Positions 56,745 through 64,000 of a stretch of DNA of 64,000 bases are shown here, piece after piece. The position numbers and the translations under genes are program-made. The notes beneath the pieces were generated by a model, which made no database searches, had not been told where the DNA came from, and saw only the letters and a list, made by a program, of their open reading frames with translations. The first letter of the stretch is position 1, and each line of letters begins with the position of its first letter. Source of the DNA: Paenibacillus sp. BIC5C1 (GTDB lineage: Bacteria > Bacillota > Bacilli > Paenibacillales > Paenibacillaceae); assembly GCF_032399705.1 (NCBI RefSeq), contig NZ_CP135922.1:6262001-6326000 (forward strand). Direction: 5' to 3'.

Positions 56745-56761
56745 TGTAACAAATTTGTTAC
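56745..56761 (+). promoter_or_regulatory. WalR-box-like direct repeat / 16-bp palindrome
   Basis: TGTAAC-AAATT-TGTTAC fits the WalR consensus TGTWAH-N5-TGTWAH at every position, and 56746-56761 is also a perfect palindrome. On the minus strand it overlaps a -10-like TACAAT upstream of ftsE. WalRK controls wall hydrolases in Firmicutes. Confidence 0.5.
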
Positions 56762-56855
56762 CTATTGAGTACCCGAAAGTTTTCCATCATTGGATCATAT
56801 ATATGGAAAGTGTTACGAAATGCGGAACAACAGAAGTACAAAGGAGCGTTCGGAT

Positions 56856-58289
56856 ATGAAAAAAATACATTTGATGGTCATTGCACTGTTCTCCATCCTA
56901 TTAATCGGTTCCGCGTCCTATGGATTGCTGTATATGTACGTGAACCAACCCGCCCTACCCGAAGGTGTACGTGTTGGGGAGTGGTCGGTTGAGGGCGTGA
57001 ATCGCAAGGAGGTTTTACCGGCACTGGATGAACGATTAAAACAAATGGAAGCGTGGCCGATCACCCTGGAGGTTCAAGATCCTGCACCAAAAACGATGAT
57101 GTTCACGGCCGCCCAGACAGGCGCCAGCTACAGTGCTGACGACTTCCGGACAGCTGTGCAGCAACTGGATGAAGGCAATCTGTGGGAGCGCGCTTACGCT
57201 CGATATCATTTCATCAAGGAGTGGTCCCTGAAGCTGACGTACAATTCAAAATCACTGAGAGAGCAGCTGACTCCTGCCTGGGAAAAGGAAACCTTCGGTA
57301 CACCCGCGAACGCTGTTCGCCGCATTACCGCAAGTGACAAGGTCCAGTACATCCCTGAAAAAGGCGTCCGCCGGATCGCTTGGGATGAACTCGCGAGCCT
57401 GATGCAAGCTAAACTGCACCGGGATTTCGCTCCACTGGACCATGATACGAAGCCAAACCCGCTGTTGATTCAGCTGCCGTTGTATACGCTGCAACCCGAA
57501 GTGACTCTCGATTCGCTGCGCCAAGAGGGAATTGATCGGAAGATCATTCAGTTCTCCACTAGCCTCGGAAACAGCAGCGCAGGCCGGATACATAACGTCA
57601 GCGCAGCAGCACAAGCCGTTAACGGCATGATTTTGCCTCCAAATGGTACTTTTGATTATGAGAAGGTCATTAGGAAGGCCGAGGAGGACTATGGTTTCCG
57701 GGAAGCCCCGGTCATCGTGAATGGGCAGCTAACCCCTGGCATTGGAGGCGGCATCTGCCAGGTATCAAGCACAGTCTATAACGCAGCCTTGTTGACCGGA
57801 CTGGATATTGTAGAACGCCGTAACCATTCCCTGCCCGTCAAATATTTGCCAAAGGGACTGGATGCCACGTTTGCCTCAGGCTCGATCAATTTTCGGTTCA
57901 AAAACAATACCGGCAAGTCTCTGCTCATTCATGCCAAAGTGGAAGGTGGAAGCTTAACGGTCAAATTTTTCGGCACCTTCCCGGAGAACGTCAGTTATGC
58001 ACTTGAATCCCGTACAATTGAGACATTAAGTGCTCCCGTGAAATATGTATCGAGCAACGTACTGCCTGACGGTGCCCAGCAGGTGCTCCAGAACGGTCAA
58101 CCCGGATATATTGTAGAAACGATGCGCACCAAAAAGGTGGATGGCAAAATCGTTGAATCCAAGACCATTACACGTGACACATACAAAGCCCAGAATCGCC
58201 TGATTGCTCGCTCTGGTCATACTAACCTGCCTGATCCCAAGGAGCCTTCTGTCGTAGAGGATGGCATCAGCGACACGAAGCAGCCTTAA
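56856..58289 (+). CDS. VanW-family exported protein (YoaR-like)
   Basis: This protein of about 477 residues has one N-terminal membrane anchor (about 3-26) and a long extracytoplasmic region. The first half resembles the peptidoglycan-binding-like (PGBD4/YoaR N-terminal) repeats; the second carries a VanW domain (about 255-390) with the signatures NGMILPPNGTFDYEK and GIGGGICQVSSTVYNAAL and the final IxxxFKNNT. VanW proteins occur in some vancomycin-resistance clusters, but their biochemical role is unknown. The ATG at 56856 follows AAAGGAG by 9 nt; the frame's earlier ATG at 56790 lacks such a site. It is divergent from ftsEX, suggesting a wall-related role. Confidence 0.85.
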   Translation: MKKIHLMVIALFSILLIGSASYGLLYMYVNQPALPEGVRVGEWSVEGVNRKEVLPALDERLKQMEAWPITLEVQDPAPKTMMFTAAQTGASYSADDFRTAVQQLDEGNLWERAYARYHFIKEWSLKLTYNSKSLREQLTPAWEKETFGTPANAVRRITASDKVQYIPEKGVRRIAWDELASLMQAKLHRDFAPLDHDTKPNPLLIQLPLYTLQPEVTLDSLRQEGIDRKIIQFSTSLGNSSAGRIHNVSAAAQAVNGMILPPNGTFDYEKVIRKAEEDYGFREAPVIVNGQLTPGIGGGICQVSSTVYNAALLTGLDIVERRNHSLPVKYLPKGLDATFASGSINFRFKNNTGKSLLIHAKVEGGSLTVKFFGTFPENVSYALESRTIETLSAPVKYVSSNVLPDGAQQVLQNGQPGYIVETMRTKKVDGKIVESKTITRDTYKAQNRLIARSGHTNLPDPKEPSVVEDGISDTKQP

Positions 58290-58351
58290 TCTTCCTTTCA
58301 CTTGTGCACACATGGATAAGCTCATCCCTGCAAAGGTAATAACAAATAGAA

Positions 58352-58402
58352 AAAGACACATCTCCCGTTCCCCATTCTGGGTCCCTCGAGAGATGTGTCT
58401 TT
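58352..58402. terminator. bidirectional terminator between VanW gene and MFS exporter
   Basis: AAAGACACATCTC and GAGATGTGTCTTT form a 13-bp stem. T-rich tracts follow on both strands. Confidence 0.9.
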
Positions 58403-58447
58403 GGTTTGTTTTACAGATACATATTATGTTTGATTAGACTGAAACCT

Positions 58448-60007
58448 TTAATGTCCGCCTGTGTACTCTTTCTGCTCTTCGCCGATAACCATCTTCTCAT
58501 TACCCATAAAGAATGCAGCAATCAACGCGAGTGCGGCCGGGATCGCTGCCCAGGCAAAGAGCTGCACGATGGATGAAGACAACGCGTGTGTAATGGCGTC
58601 CAGCACCTGAGGCGGAATCGCCTTTCTCAGCTCTGGCGATAACAGCGCATGTGGATCACTCAGATTCACTCCCTGAGGCACGCCGCCTGCAGGAGCACCA
58701 GCGCCCACTGCTTCTGCCGCTGATCCGGCGAGGGCATCATTCATTTTGCGCGTAAACACCTGGCTCTGCACGATACCAAAGATCGTAATGCCCATCGTCA
58801 TCCCAAGTGAACGCAGGAAGTTAAGTGTGGAGCTTGCTGCTCCGCGTCTTTGCGGTTCAAATGCGTTCATGGCTGCATTACTTAGTACCGAGAACGACGC
58901 TCCAACACCGAGACCAATCATCACCATGAATATACGTATCGTCCATAAAGATGAAGTTTCATCCAGCGTCGTCAGCAATCCAAGACCAACCACCAGCAAG
59001 GCCAGCGTAGGAATCATAATGTTACGATACTTGATTTTGGTCATCAGCACCCCACCCATGGAAGCCGTCACAACAGACCCCAGCATCATAGGCAATAACA
59101 CGAGGCCAGAGTTGGTCGCTTTGCCACCGAGTACCCCCTGGATGAAGATTGGAATATACACGGATGCGGTAATAAACGCCGCACCACTGAACATGCCAAT
59201 AACATTACTGGACCAGTACACCCGGTTGCGGAACATGCCGAAGGAGATAATGGGTTCCTTGGCTCTCGTTTCTGCAAACAGGAAGAGCAGCGCTAACACC
59301 ACGAATCCGGCAAACAAGCCGAGAATCTGCCATGAACCCCAGGCAAACGTTTTGCCACCCAGTTCAAGCCCGAAGATGAGACAGACTACTGCACCAATTA
59401 GTGTGATTGCACCGAGCCAGTCAATCTGTTGAGATTGATGCTGATGAGATTCTTTGTAGAAAAATGCAATAAACACAAACGCAATCAGACCAAGCGGCAG
59501 GTTGATATAAAATACCCATTCCCATGTCGCGTACTGCGTAATGTAAGCACCCAGTAGTGGGCCGAATACGCTGGATAAACCAAACACGGCTCCGAACAAA
59601 CCGCCCAATTTACCCCGTGATTCCGGTGCGACCACATCAAACATGATTGTAAAGGCAATCGGCACCAATGCACCCGCACCAATACCTTGAATAGCTCTGT
59701 ACATCGTCAGCTCAACGATTGATGTTGCCGTCCCACATAATGCAGATCCGAGCATAAATACCAGTATTCCAAAAACAAAAAACTTTTTCCGTCCGTACAT
59801 GTCGGATAACTTACCGAAGATTGGCATACCCGCCATCTCGGCCACCATGTAAGCGGAGGTCACCCATACGAACTTGTCGAGCCCACCCAGCTTCCCGACA
59901 ATATCGCCCATAGCTGTTGCCACGATGGTATTGTCCATCGAAGCCATCAGTATGCTCAGCAGCAGCCCTGCCAGCACCAATCCAATATTATTTTTACGTG
60001 TAGCCAT
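58448..60007 (-). CDS. MFS multidrug exporter, DHA2 (14-TMS, EmrB/QacA) family
   Basis: This protein of about 519 residues has 14 predicted helices. The DHA2 motif D1 is MASMDNTIV (Asp25), motif A is GKLSDMYGRKKFF, and the antiporter motif C region is SVFGPLLGAYIT followed by WEWVFYINLPLG. It would exchange protons for drugs or other amphiphiles. An Ala/Gly-rich loop (AGSAAEAVGAGAPAGG) before the last helices is unusual. The frame opens at a TTG three codons earlier, but the ATG at 60007 has GGGAGAG at a workable distance. It stands alone between the VanW and bactofilin genes, with no local regulator. Confidence 0.92.
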   Translation of the reverse strand: MATRKNNIGLVLAGLLLSILMASMDNTIVATAMGDIVGKLGGLDKFVWVTSAYMVAEMAGMPIFGKLSDMYGRKKFFVFGILVFMLGSALCGTATSIVELTMYRAIQGIGAGALVPIAFTIMFDVVAPESRGKLGGLFGAVFGLSSVFGPLLGAYITQYATWEWVFYINLPLGLIAFVFIAFFYKESHQHQSQQIDWLGAITLIGAVVCLIFGLELGGKTFAWGSWQILGLFAGFVVLALLFLFAETRAKEPIISFGMFRNRVYWSSNVIGMFSGAAFITASVYIPIFIQGVLGGKATNSGLVLLPMMLGSVVTASMGGVLMTKIKYRNIMIPTLALLVVGLGLLTTLDETSSLWTIRIFMVMIGLGVGASFSVLSNAAMNAFEPQRRGAASSTLNFLRSLGMTMGITIFGIVQSQVFTRKMNDALAGSAAEAVGAGAPAGGVPQGVNLSDPHALLSPELRKAIPPQVLDAITHALSSSIVQLFAWAAIPAALALIAAFFMGNEKMVIGEEQKEYTGGH

Positions 60008-60080
60008 TCTACTCAATCTCTCCCATTCACATCCGATTCATATGACTGAATTAGTATATCCGAAAAGTTACGGCGGATAA

Positions 60081-60785
60081 TCAGTCCAAGGACCGATTGC
60101 TTTGCACCAAAACTTCCGATTGCGGATGAATTTGCAGAGAAGAGCGGTATTCCACCGTACCAATTCGGCAGCCTTGGCCAATTTTTATTTTATCTCCTCG
60201 TACAACCTCGGCCTCCGTGCTCTCAAGTTCAATTTCGTCGCCTTCGATCAGATCGGCCTTGAGAATAGACTTGTTACCAGTGAACAAACCCTCCAGCAGT
60301 TTTCCCCGCGAACTCTTCACTGAAATGATGGAACCGCCCATTTCCTTGACCTCGGATGGACCCATAATTTTGAGTGTCATACTTTCGGCACTGAGCATAC
60401 CCGTTATCGTGAAACGGCCATTCAACTTCATATTCTCCACCTGACAATCACCTGATACATGAAGCTCGCCTACTACTTTCATATGTTCAGCTTTTGCATA
60501 CAGGTTAGAAGCATGATTGCCTTCCTGTTCATCGGAACCAACATCAGATCGCTCTTTCAGGGTAAGGGTTCCCGTAATTTTGATATCGGTTGATTCAAGA
60601 GATCCGTATATGACGGATGTGCCGGTGCATTTGAATTGATCACAGAACAGATTATCGTTAAATGACGAATCTCCCACTACCTTGACCTTGCCGTATACAC
60701 CGCCAGAAGAACTGCCGTCGCCGATGATGCTAATGTCATGTTTTTTATCCAACGAACCAGCAAAATGGTTATTCAAATCGATCAC
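60081..60785 (-). CDS. bacF: bactofilin-like protein BacF (YhbF-like)
   Basis: This 234-residue protein is built from short beta repeats (a GxVxVxGD pattern every 16-18 residues), as in bactofilins, right-handed beta-helix polymers. The stretch LIEGDEIELESTEAEVVRGDKIKIG is nearly the same as in the neighbour gene, showing common descent. In B. subtilis YhbE/YhbF (BacE/BacF) assemble near the flagellar basal body and are needed for motility. The start shown is GTG 60785, but AAGGG is only two nt before it; the TTG three codons on (60776) has better spacing and may be the true start. Last gene of the yhbD-bacE-bacF unit. Confidence 0.8.
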   Translation of the reverse strand: MIDLNNHFAGSLDKKHDISIIGDGSSSGGVYGKVKVVGDSSFNDNLFCDQFKCTGTSVIYGSLESTDIKITGTLTLKERSDVGSDEQEGNHASNLYAKAEHMKVVGELHVSGDCQVENMKLNGRFTITGMLSAESMTLKIMGPSEVKEMGGSIISVKSSRGKLLEGLFTGNKSILKADLIEGDEIELESTEAEVVRGDKIKIGQGCRIGTVEYRSSLQIHPQSEVLVQSNRSLD

Positions 60786-60810
60786 ATCCCTTTTCTTTTC
60801 ATATCAAAAT

Positions 60811-61536
60811 TCAAATCCGCTGACTGCTGCCCACCTTGGCATCTGGATCAACCTCTAGTTCACCCGAATATTCAACCAACCTGATGTTACAGCCGCGACC
60901 AATATGAACCTTGCTGCCACGAACAATATCAGCCTCGGTATCTTCCAGCACGATTTCATCCCCCTCAATCAAAGATGTCTTGAAGGACGGGGTACCACCC
61001 AGACCAATACTTTTCCAAAAACCAGTCTGTTCCTTACGACGAATATCGATGCGTTCCCCGCCAATTTCTTTGGCCGAAGAAGATGTATGCAGTCTGATCT
61101 CTACCGTCCCCGCATTCAGAAAGCCACTAATTTTAATATTGCCCTGTACGTTCAGGGTCTCACATTGTACGTCGCCTTCAATATCGATTACACCACCAAT
61201 ATCTATCCGTTCCCCATCTACCCGACCACGTACAGTACACTTCCCGTTAACTTCTAGCTCAGGACTTCGGAGGTCTCCATTAATGGTTGTCAAACCGTCC
61301 ACACGAACACGAGAACTAATCAAGGGGCCGTTCAGCGTGCACATACCGTTGATCGTTGCACTCTCAGAGCTCAAAGCTCCGTGCATCTTCATTGTTCCAT
61401 TCACATTCAGGGACGTACAGTCCAGGTTACCGTTTACCTTAGCCATTCCATCAATGGATACCCGGTGAAAATTCCCGCCTGCCGTTTGGCTCATGCCCGC
61501 TACGTTCAGATCATTGCGCAAATTACGTTCCTCCAT
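60811..61536 (-). CDS. bacE: bactofilin-like protein BacE (YhbE-like)
   Basis: This 241-residue paralogue of BacF has regular beta-helix repeats (NGNLDCTSLNVNGTMKMHG and similar turns about every 16-18 residues over residues 25-160), then the shared C-terminal segment SLIEGDEIVLEDTEADIVRG and VEYSGELEVDP. There is no membrane segment or signal peptide, so it is cytoplasmic. AAGGAGAGG lies before the ATG. It starts 14 bp after the yhbD-like regulator gene and ends 25 bp before bacF, so the three are one operon. Confidence 0.82.
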   Translation of the reverse strand: MEERNLRNDLNVAGMSQTAGGNFHRVSIDGMAKVNGNLDCTSLNVNGTMKMHGALSSESATINGMCTLNGPLISSRVRVDGLTTINGDLRSPELEVNGKCTVRGRVDGERIDIGGVIDIEGDVQCETLNVQGNIKISGFLNAGTVEIRLHTSSSAKEIGGERIDIRRKEQTGFWKSIGLGGTPSFKTSLIEGDEIVLEDTEADIVRGSKVHIGRGCNIRLVEYSGELEVDPDAKVGSSQRI

Positions 61537-61550
61537 ATATGATCCTCTCC

Positions 61551-62174
61551 TTATCCCAATTTGAGTTTTAGCTCTTCCATGAACGTTCCCATGGACTGCC
61601 TGAGAACAACCTTCACTCCATTGTCAAAATAAAGCTCTGTTCCTGCCGTGACCAGCATGAAGGAAGGAACACCCATCTTGCGAATAAGCACCAGTTCGCT
61701 TGGTTTGCCTGTGAAACGATAGTAGTGCTCGGACATGACATCGATCAGCAGCGAACCCTCCTGCCGGGTAATATCTCCGCTCATTAGCAGCTTATCAAGT
61801 ACGTAAAGCATCATAATCTGCTCCAAAGCATACAGCCGCTGCTCCCGACCCGCTTCTTTCAACAGCTCAAGCGAAATATTCGAAACAATGTTTCGCTCTA
61901 ACAGCTCTTGAGCGGACATTTCCACTTCACCCAAAGTTGGTGAAAACACATCTGCCAGTTCATCCAGCGACAAGCCGTCTTTCATATTGAGAATCTTGTC
62001 AATCCGCAGTAAAATCTGTTGTTTTGGAAAAAAAGTTTCTTGTCCCGTATAGGACGACTTCCGAATAAACCATTCCTCCGGAATGAGATTTTTCCGCTTC
62101 CAGCGGTACAACTGGCCGTAGGAGATACCCGTCAGGTCCAGCAATTCTTTTTTGGAGATCAAATCATCCGTCAT
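61551..62174 (-). CDS. yhbD: MerR-like DNA-binding protein YhbD (DUF4004)
   Basis: This 207-residue protein has an N-terminal winged helix of the MerR type (ISKKELLDLTGISYGQLYRWKR, about 5-30, with the wing around FIRKSSYTGQETFF), a helical middle (ERIDKI-type helix, SLDELADVFSP), and a C-terminal part of unknown role. It matches the YhbD proteins that precede the bactofilin genes in Bacillales. The frame opens 44 codons upstream, but the ATG at 62174 has AAGGGGG seven nt before it and starts just before the helix-turn-helix. Its promoter contains a dyad in the spacer, suggesting autoregulation. Confidence 0.85.
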   Translation of the reverse strand: MTDDLISKKELLDLTGISYGQLYRWKRKNLIPEEWFIRKSSYTGQETFFPKQQILLRIDKILNMKDGLSLDELADVFSPTLGEVEMSAQELLERNIVSNISLELLKEAGREQRLYALEQIMMLYVLDKLLMSGDITRQEGSLLIDVMSEHYYRFTGKPSELVLIRKMGVPSFMLVTAGTELYFDNGVKVVLRQSMGTFMEELKLKLG

Positions 62175-62200
62175 ATATGGTCCCCCTTTGTGTTGAACAC

Positions 62201-62229
62201 AGTGTAACATAACATTGTTACGCTGTAAA
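62201..62229 (-). promoter_or_regulatory. yhbD operon promoter with dyad in the -35/-10 spacer
   Basis: On the minus strand TTTACA (62224-62229) and TACACT (62201-62206) are 17 bp apart. The 24-bp imperfect palindrome AGCGTAACA-N6-TGTTACACT (62201-62224) fills the spacer, the classic place for a MerR-type operator. A second palindrome TGTGTT-G-AACACA (62189-62201) lies next to it over the likely transcription start. The leader to the ATG would be about 20 nt. Confidence 0.6.
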
Positions 62230-62395
62230 GAAGGCGAATAACTAGTGGTTAATTTCTTATTATTGCAATGAAAAGACTTTGCGTTTAACCTGTTTATTAT
62301 AGACACTATGGAACCATTATGGATTCAGATCCCTTCCTATAGAATCGGGTCAGAACACATCGTTAATGGACTTATGAAAGGGGTTTCTCATATAT

Positions 62396-63184
62396 ATGGC
62401 ACTTATTAAATGTGACTTTTACTCTGACACGCTTGGTCTAAGCACCAGTATGCATGTTATTCTTCCACAACAGACCCACAATCAGATTGGCATGGAGAAC
62501 GTATCCGGCCAAGGGTTACATCCCACGCTGTATCTGCTGCACGGGCTATCGGATGATGACTCCATTTGGCTGCGCCGTACATCCATCGAACGATATGTTG
62601 CGGACCTTGGTATTGCCGTTGTGATGCCTCAGGTACATCGCAGCTTCTATACGGATATGGCGGAAGGCGGACGCTACTGGACATTCATCAGTGAAGAGCT
62701 GCCTGCACTTGCACGTTCCTTCTTCCCACTATCACACAAACGTGAGGACAACTTTGTTGCTGGCTTGTCCATGGGTGGCTACGGAGCATTCAAGCTGGCA
62801 CTTCACAAACCGGAGCAATACGCCGCTGCGGCAAGTTTGTCTGGAGCACTCGACATGGTAGCGCATATGGATAACCGAATTGTTAAGGCATTAAGTGATG
62901 CTGAGTTCAAACGGATTTTCGGAGCAGAAATTAAAGGTTCGGAGAATGACTTGCTGCATCTGCTCGAAGAAAGCAAAGCAAGTCAGGGTCCAAAACCTTT
63001 GCTCTACCAATGCTGTGGGACAGAGGACTTCCTGTATGACGAGAATCAAACGTTCCGTCAAGCTTGTGCACAGACAGATTTCCAGCTGACGTACGAGGAA
63101 GAACCCGGTGGACATGACTGGGGATATTGGGACGAGAAGATTCAGAATGTGCTGAAATGGTTGCCTTTACGTGAACGTGAATAG
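62396..63184 (+). CDS. alpha/beta-hydrolase esterase (FrmB/EstA, antigen-85-like)
   Basis: This 262-residue protein without signal peptide belongs to the esterase-D/tributyrin-esterase family. The nucleophile is Ser125 in GLSMGGYGA, the oxyanion region is [12 protein letters not shown], the acid is probably Asp211 (CGTEDFLYD) and the base His240 in GGHDWGYW. Relatives hydrolyse S-formylglutathione or short-chain esters, including acetylated sugars in lactic acid bacteria; the physiological substrate here is unknown. AAAGGGG precedes the ATG. It is a single gene, divergent from yhbD and closed by a shared terminator. Confidence 0.88.
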   Translation: MALIKCDFYSDTLGLSTSMHVILPQQTHNQIGMENVSGQGLHPTLYLLHGLSDDDSIWLRRTSIERYVADLGIAVVMPQVHRSFYTDMAEGGRYWTFISEELPALARSFFPLSHKREDNFVAGLSMGGYGAFKLALHKPEQYAAAASLSGALDMVAHMDNRIVKALSDAEFKRIFGAEIKGSENDLLHLLEESKASQGPKPLLYQCCGTEDFLYDENQTFRQACAQTDFQLTYEEEPGGHDWGYWDEKIQNVLKWLPLRERE

Positions 63185-63278
63185 CCGAACAGGAGCACTC
63201 CAATGACAGAACAACCTTCCGATCGTTGTTAACGTGTAAATGTTGAGTTGAAAATATCTAAATCGTTGTCACACACAA

Positions 63279-63316
63279 AAAAGCAGGCCCTTGAGAAAAA
63301 TTCTCGGCCTGCTTTT
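63279..63316. terminator. bidirectional terminator between esterase gene and argH
   Basis: AAAAGCAGGCC and GGCCTGCTTTT form the stem with an inner GAGAA/TTCTC arm; A and T tracts lie on both sides. Confidence 0.92.
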
Positions 63317-63356
63317 GCGTTGTATATCTTTATTTCATTATAGTAAATGCGCGTGA

Positions 63357-64000
63357 TTAACCCCGATTGGTGATCCATTGCTCCGTAATTTCAAGCACCT
63401 TTTCACTACGTCCAATCGCCTCAGTCACCTGGTTCGAAGCTGTTCCGCCGTACACATTACGAGCATTTACAACCGCTTCTGGTTGCAGCACATCGTAAAT
63501 ACGCTCATCGAACAATGGGGAGAATTGACGGAATTCATCGATGGTCAGATCCAGCAGATACTTGCCGTTCTGGATACAGTACAATACGGTTTTCCCAATA
63601 ACCTCATGGGCCTGACGGAAAGGCAAACCTTCGCCCACGAGGAAGTCCGCAATATCCGTAGCGTTCGAGAAATCCTGATTGACCGCTTGACGCATCCGAC
63701 CCTTGTTGACCGTCATCGTCGCAATCATCGGAGCGAACAATTGAAGTGCGCCTTCCAGCGTCGCTACCGTGTCAAACATACCTTCTTTGTCTTCCTGCAT
63801 GTCCTTGTTGTACGCGAGCGGCAGAGATTTTAACACGGTCAGCAAACCGATCAGGTTGCCGTACACACGCCCTGTTTTACCACGAACAAGTTCCGGAACG
63901 TCCGGATTTTTTTTCTGTGGCATAATGCTGCTGCCTGTGCAGAATGCGTCATCCAGTTCAACAAAACCAAACTCCGTGCTGCTCCACAGGACCAACTCTT
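63357..64000 (-). CDS. argH: argininosuccinate lyase, C-terminal part (cut by window edge)
   Basis: About 214 C-terminal residues of ArgH, which splits argininosuccinate into arginine and fumarate, the last step of arginine synthesis. The fumarase/aspartase-superfamily signature [12 protein letters not shown] with the catalytic serine loop lies near the visible start, preceded by [12 protein letters not shown], and ends with the usual GGTASNQV and a helical tail. The reading frame continues through the right edge of the window without a start. The 3' end is complete and followed by a strong terminator. Confidence 0.95.
   Translation of the reverse strand, partial: ELVLWSSTEFGFVELDDAFCTGSSIMPQKKNPDVPELVRGKTGRVYGNLIGLLTVLKSLPLAYNKDMQEDKEGMFDTVATLEGALQLFAPMIATMTVNKGRMRQAVNQDFSNATDIADFLVGEGLPFRQAHEVIGKTVLYCIQNGKYLLDLTIDEFRQFSPLFDERIYDVLQPEAVVNARNVYGGTASNQVTEAIGRSEKVLEITEQWITNRG

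Noticed and set aside
62201-62224. WalR or GlnR/TnrA site at the yhbD promoter
   Set aside because: TGTAAC and TGTTAC are seven, not five, bases apart, and the TGTNA-N7-TNACA pattern does not fit. The dyad between -35 and -10 suits a MerR-type regulator better.
62175-62306. 44-codon N-terminal extension of yhbD
   Set aside because: It would pass through the promoter and operator palindromes. The ATG at 62174 has AAGGGGG upstream and begins just before the helix-turn-helix.

Overview
The window looks like a chromosomal segment of a Paenibacillus-type, spore-former-lineage Firmicute. The evidence is the pcrB-pcrA-ligA order, the yhbD-bacE-bacF order, the ftsE-ftsX-hydrolase-ctpB-minJ order, uvrB-uvrA, strong GGAGG-type ribosome binding sites with several TTG and GTG starts, and U-tract hairpin terminators. 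The left edge clips the first bases of a 16S rRNA gene on the minus strand, so the window starts just upstream of an rRNA operon. The right edge cuts through argH. Most genes are of moderate GC, with one clearly AT-rich block at about 15.8-22.8 kb.

Layout. 0-0.3 kb: 16S 5' end, rrn leader and promoter. 0.8-2.1 kb: a one-piece heme-b/molybdopterin oxidoreductase. 2.3-7.7 kb: ligA, pcrA and pcrB, transcribed leftward. 8.0-8.9 kb: a GDPD-like lipoprotein or secreted protein. 9.1-25.3 kb: a large surface-polysaccharide locus. It holds a polyprenyl-phosphate sugar transferase, two GT2 enzymes and the four dTDP-rhamnose genes in one leftward operon. Next comes an AT-rich teichoic-acid-type cassette (glycerophosphotransferases, a glycerophosphotransferase-GT4 fusion, tagD, tagGH), then a polymerase/ligase with a TPR tail. 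25.4 kb: gtaB. 26.5-37 kb: SWIM/SNF2 helicase, long U32 protein, a secreted stalk-domain protein with an HtrA-type protease, and a small membrane protein. 37.2-43.0 kb: uvrA and uvrB, separated by a structured non-coding region with a 69-bp tandem repeat. 43.2-44.8 kb: a flagellar stator pair. 45.0-50.5 kb: a linearmycin-resistance-like ABC exporter divergent from its two-component system. 50.6-56.6 kb: minJ-like, ctpB, M23 hydrolase, ftsX and ftsE. 56.9-58.3 kb: VanW-family protein. 58.4-60.0 kb: DHA2 drug exporter. 60.1-62.2 kb: two bactofilins with a MerR-like regulator. 62.4-63.2 kb: an esterase. 63.4 kb to the end: argH.

How the genes work together. The polysaccharide locus can plausibly make dTDP-L-rhamnose, start a repeat unit on the lipid carrier, add glycerol phosphate from CDP-glycerol, export the product through TagGH and polymerise or ligate it. 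The division block pairs the FtsEX ABC complex with a LytM/M23 hydrolase that it could activate. A sequence matching the WalR consensus lies in the promoter region between ftsE and the vanW-type gene. The strongest non-gene signals are the 69-bp tandem array with its hairpins between uvrB and uvrA, a dyad filling the spacer of the yhbD promoter, a LexA-like site at the uvrB start, the palindrome between the ABC exporter and its two-component system, and the compositionally foreign teichoic-type cassette. No CRISPR array, prophage, insertion sequence or tRNA gene was seen.
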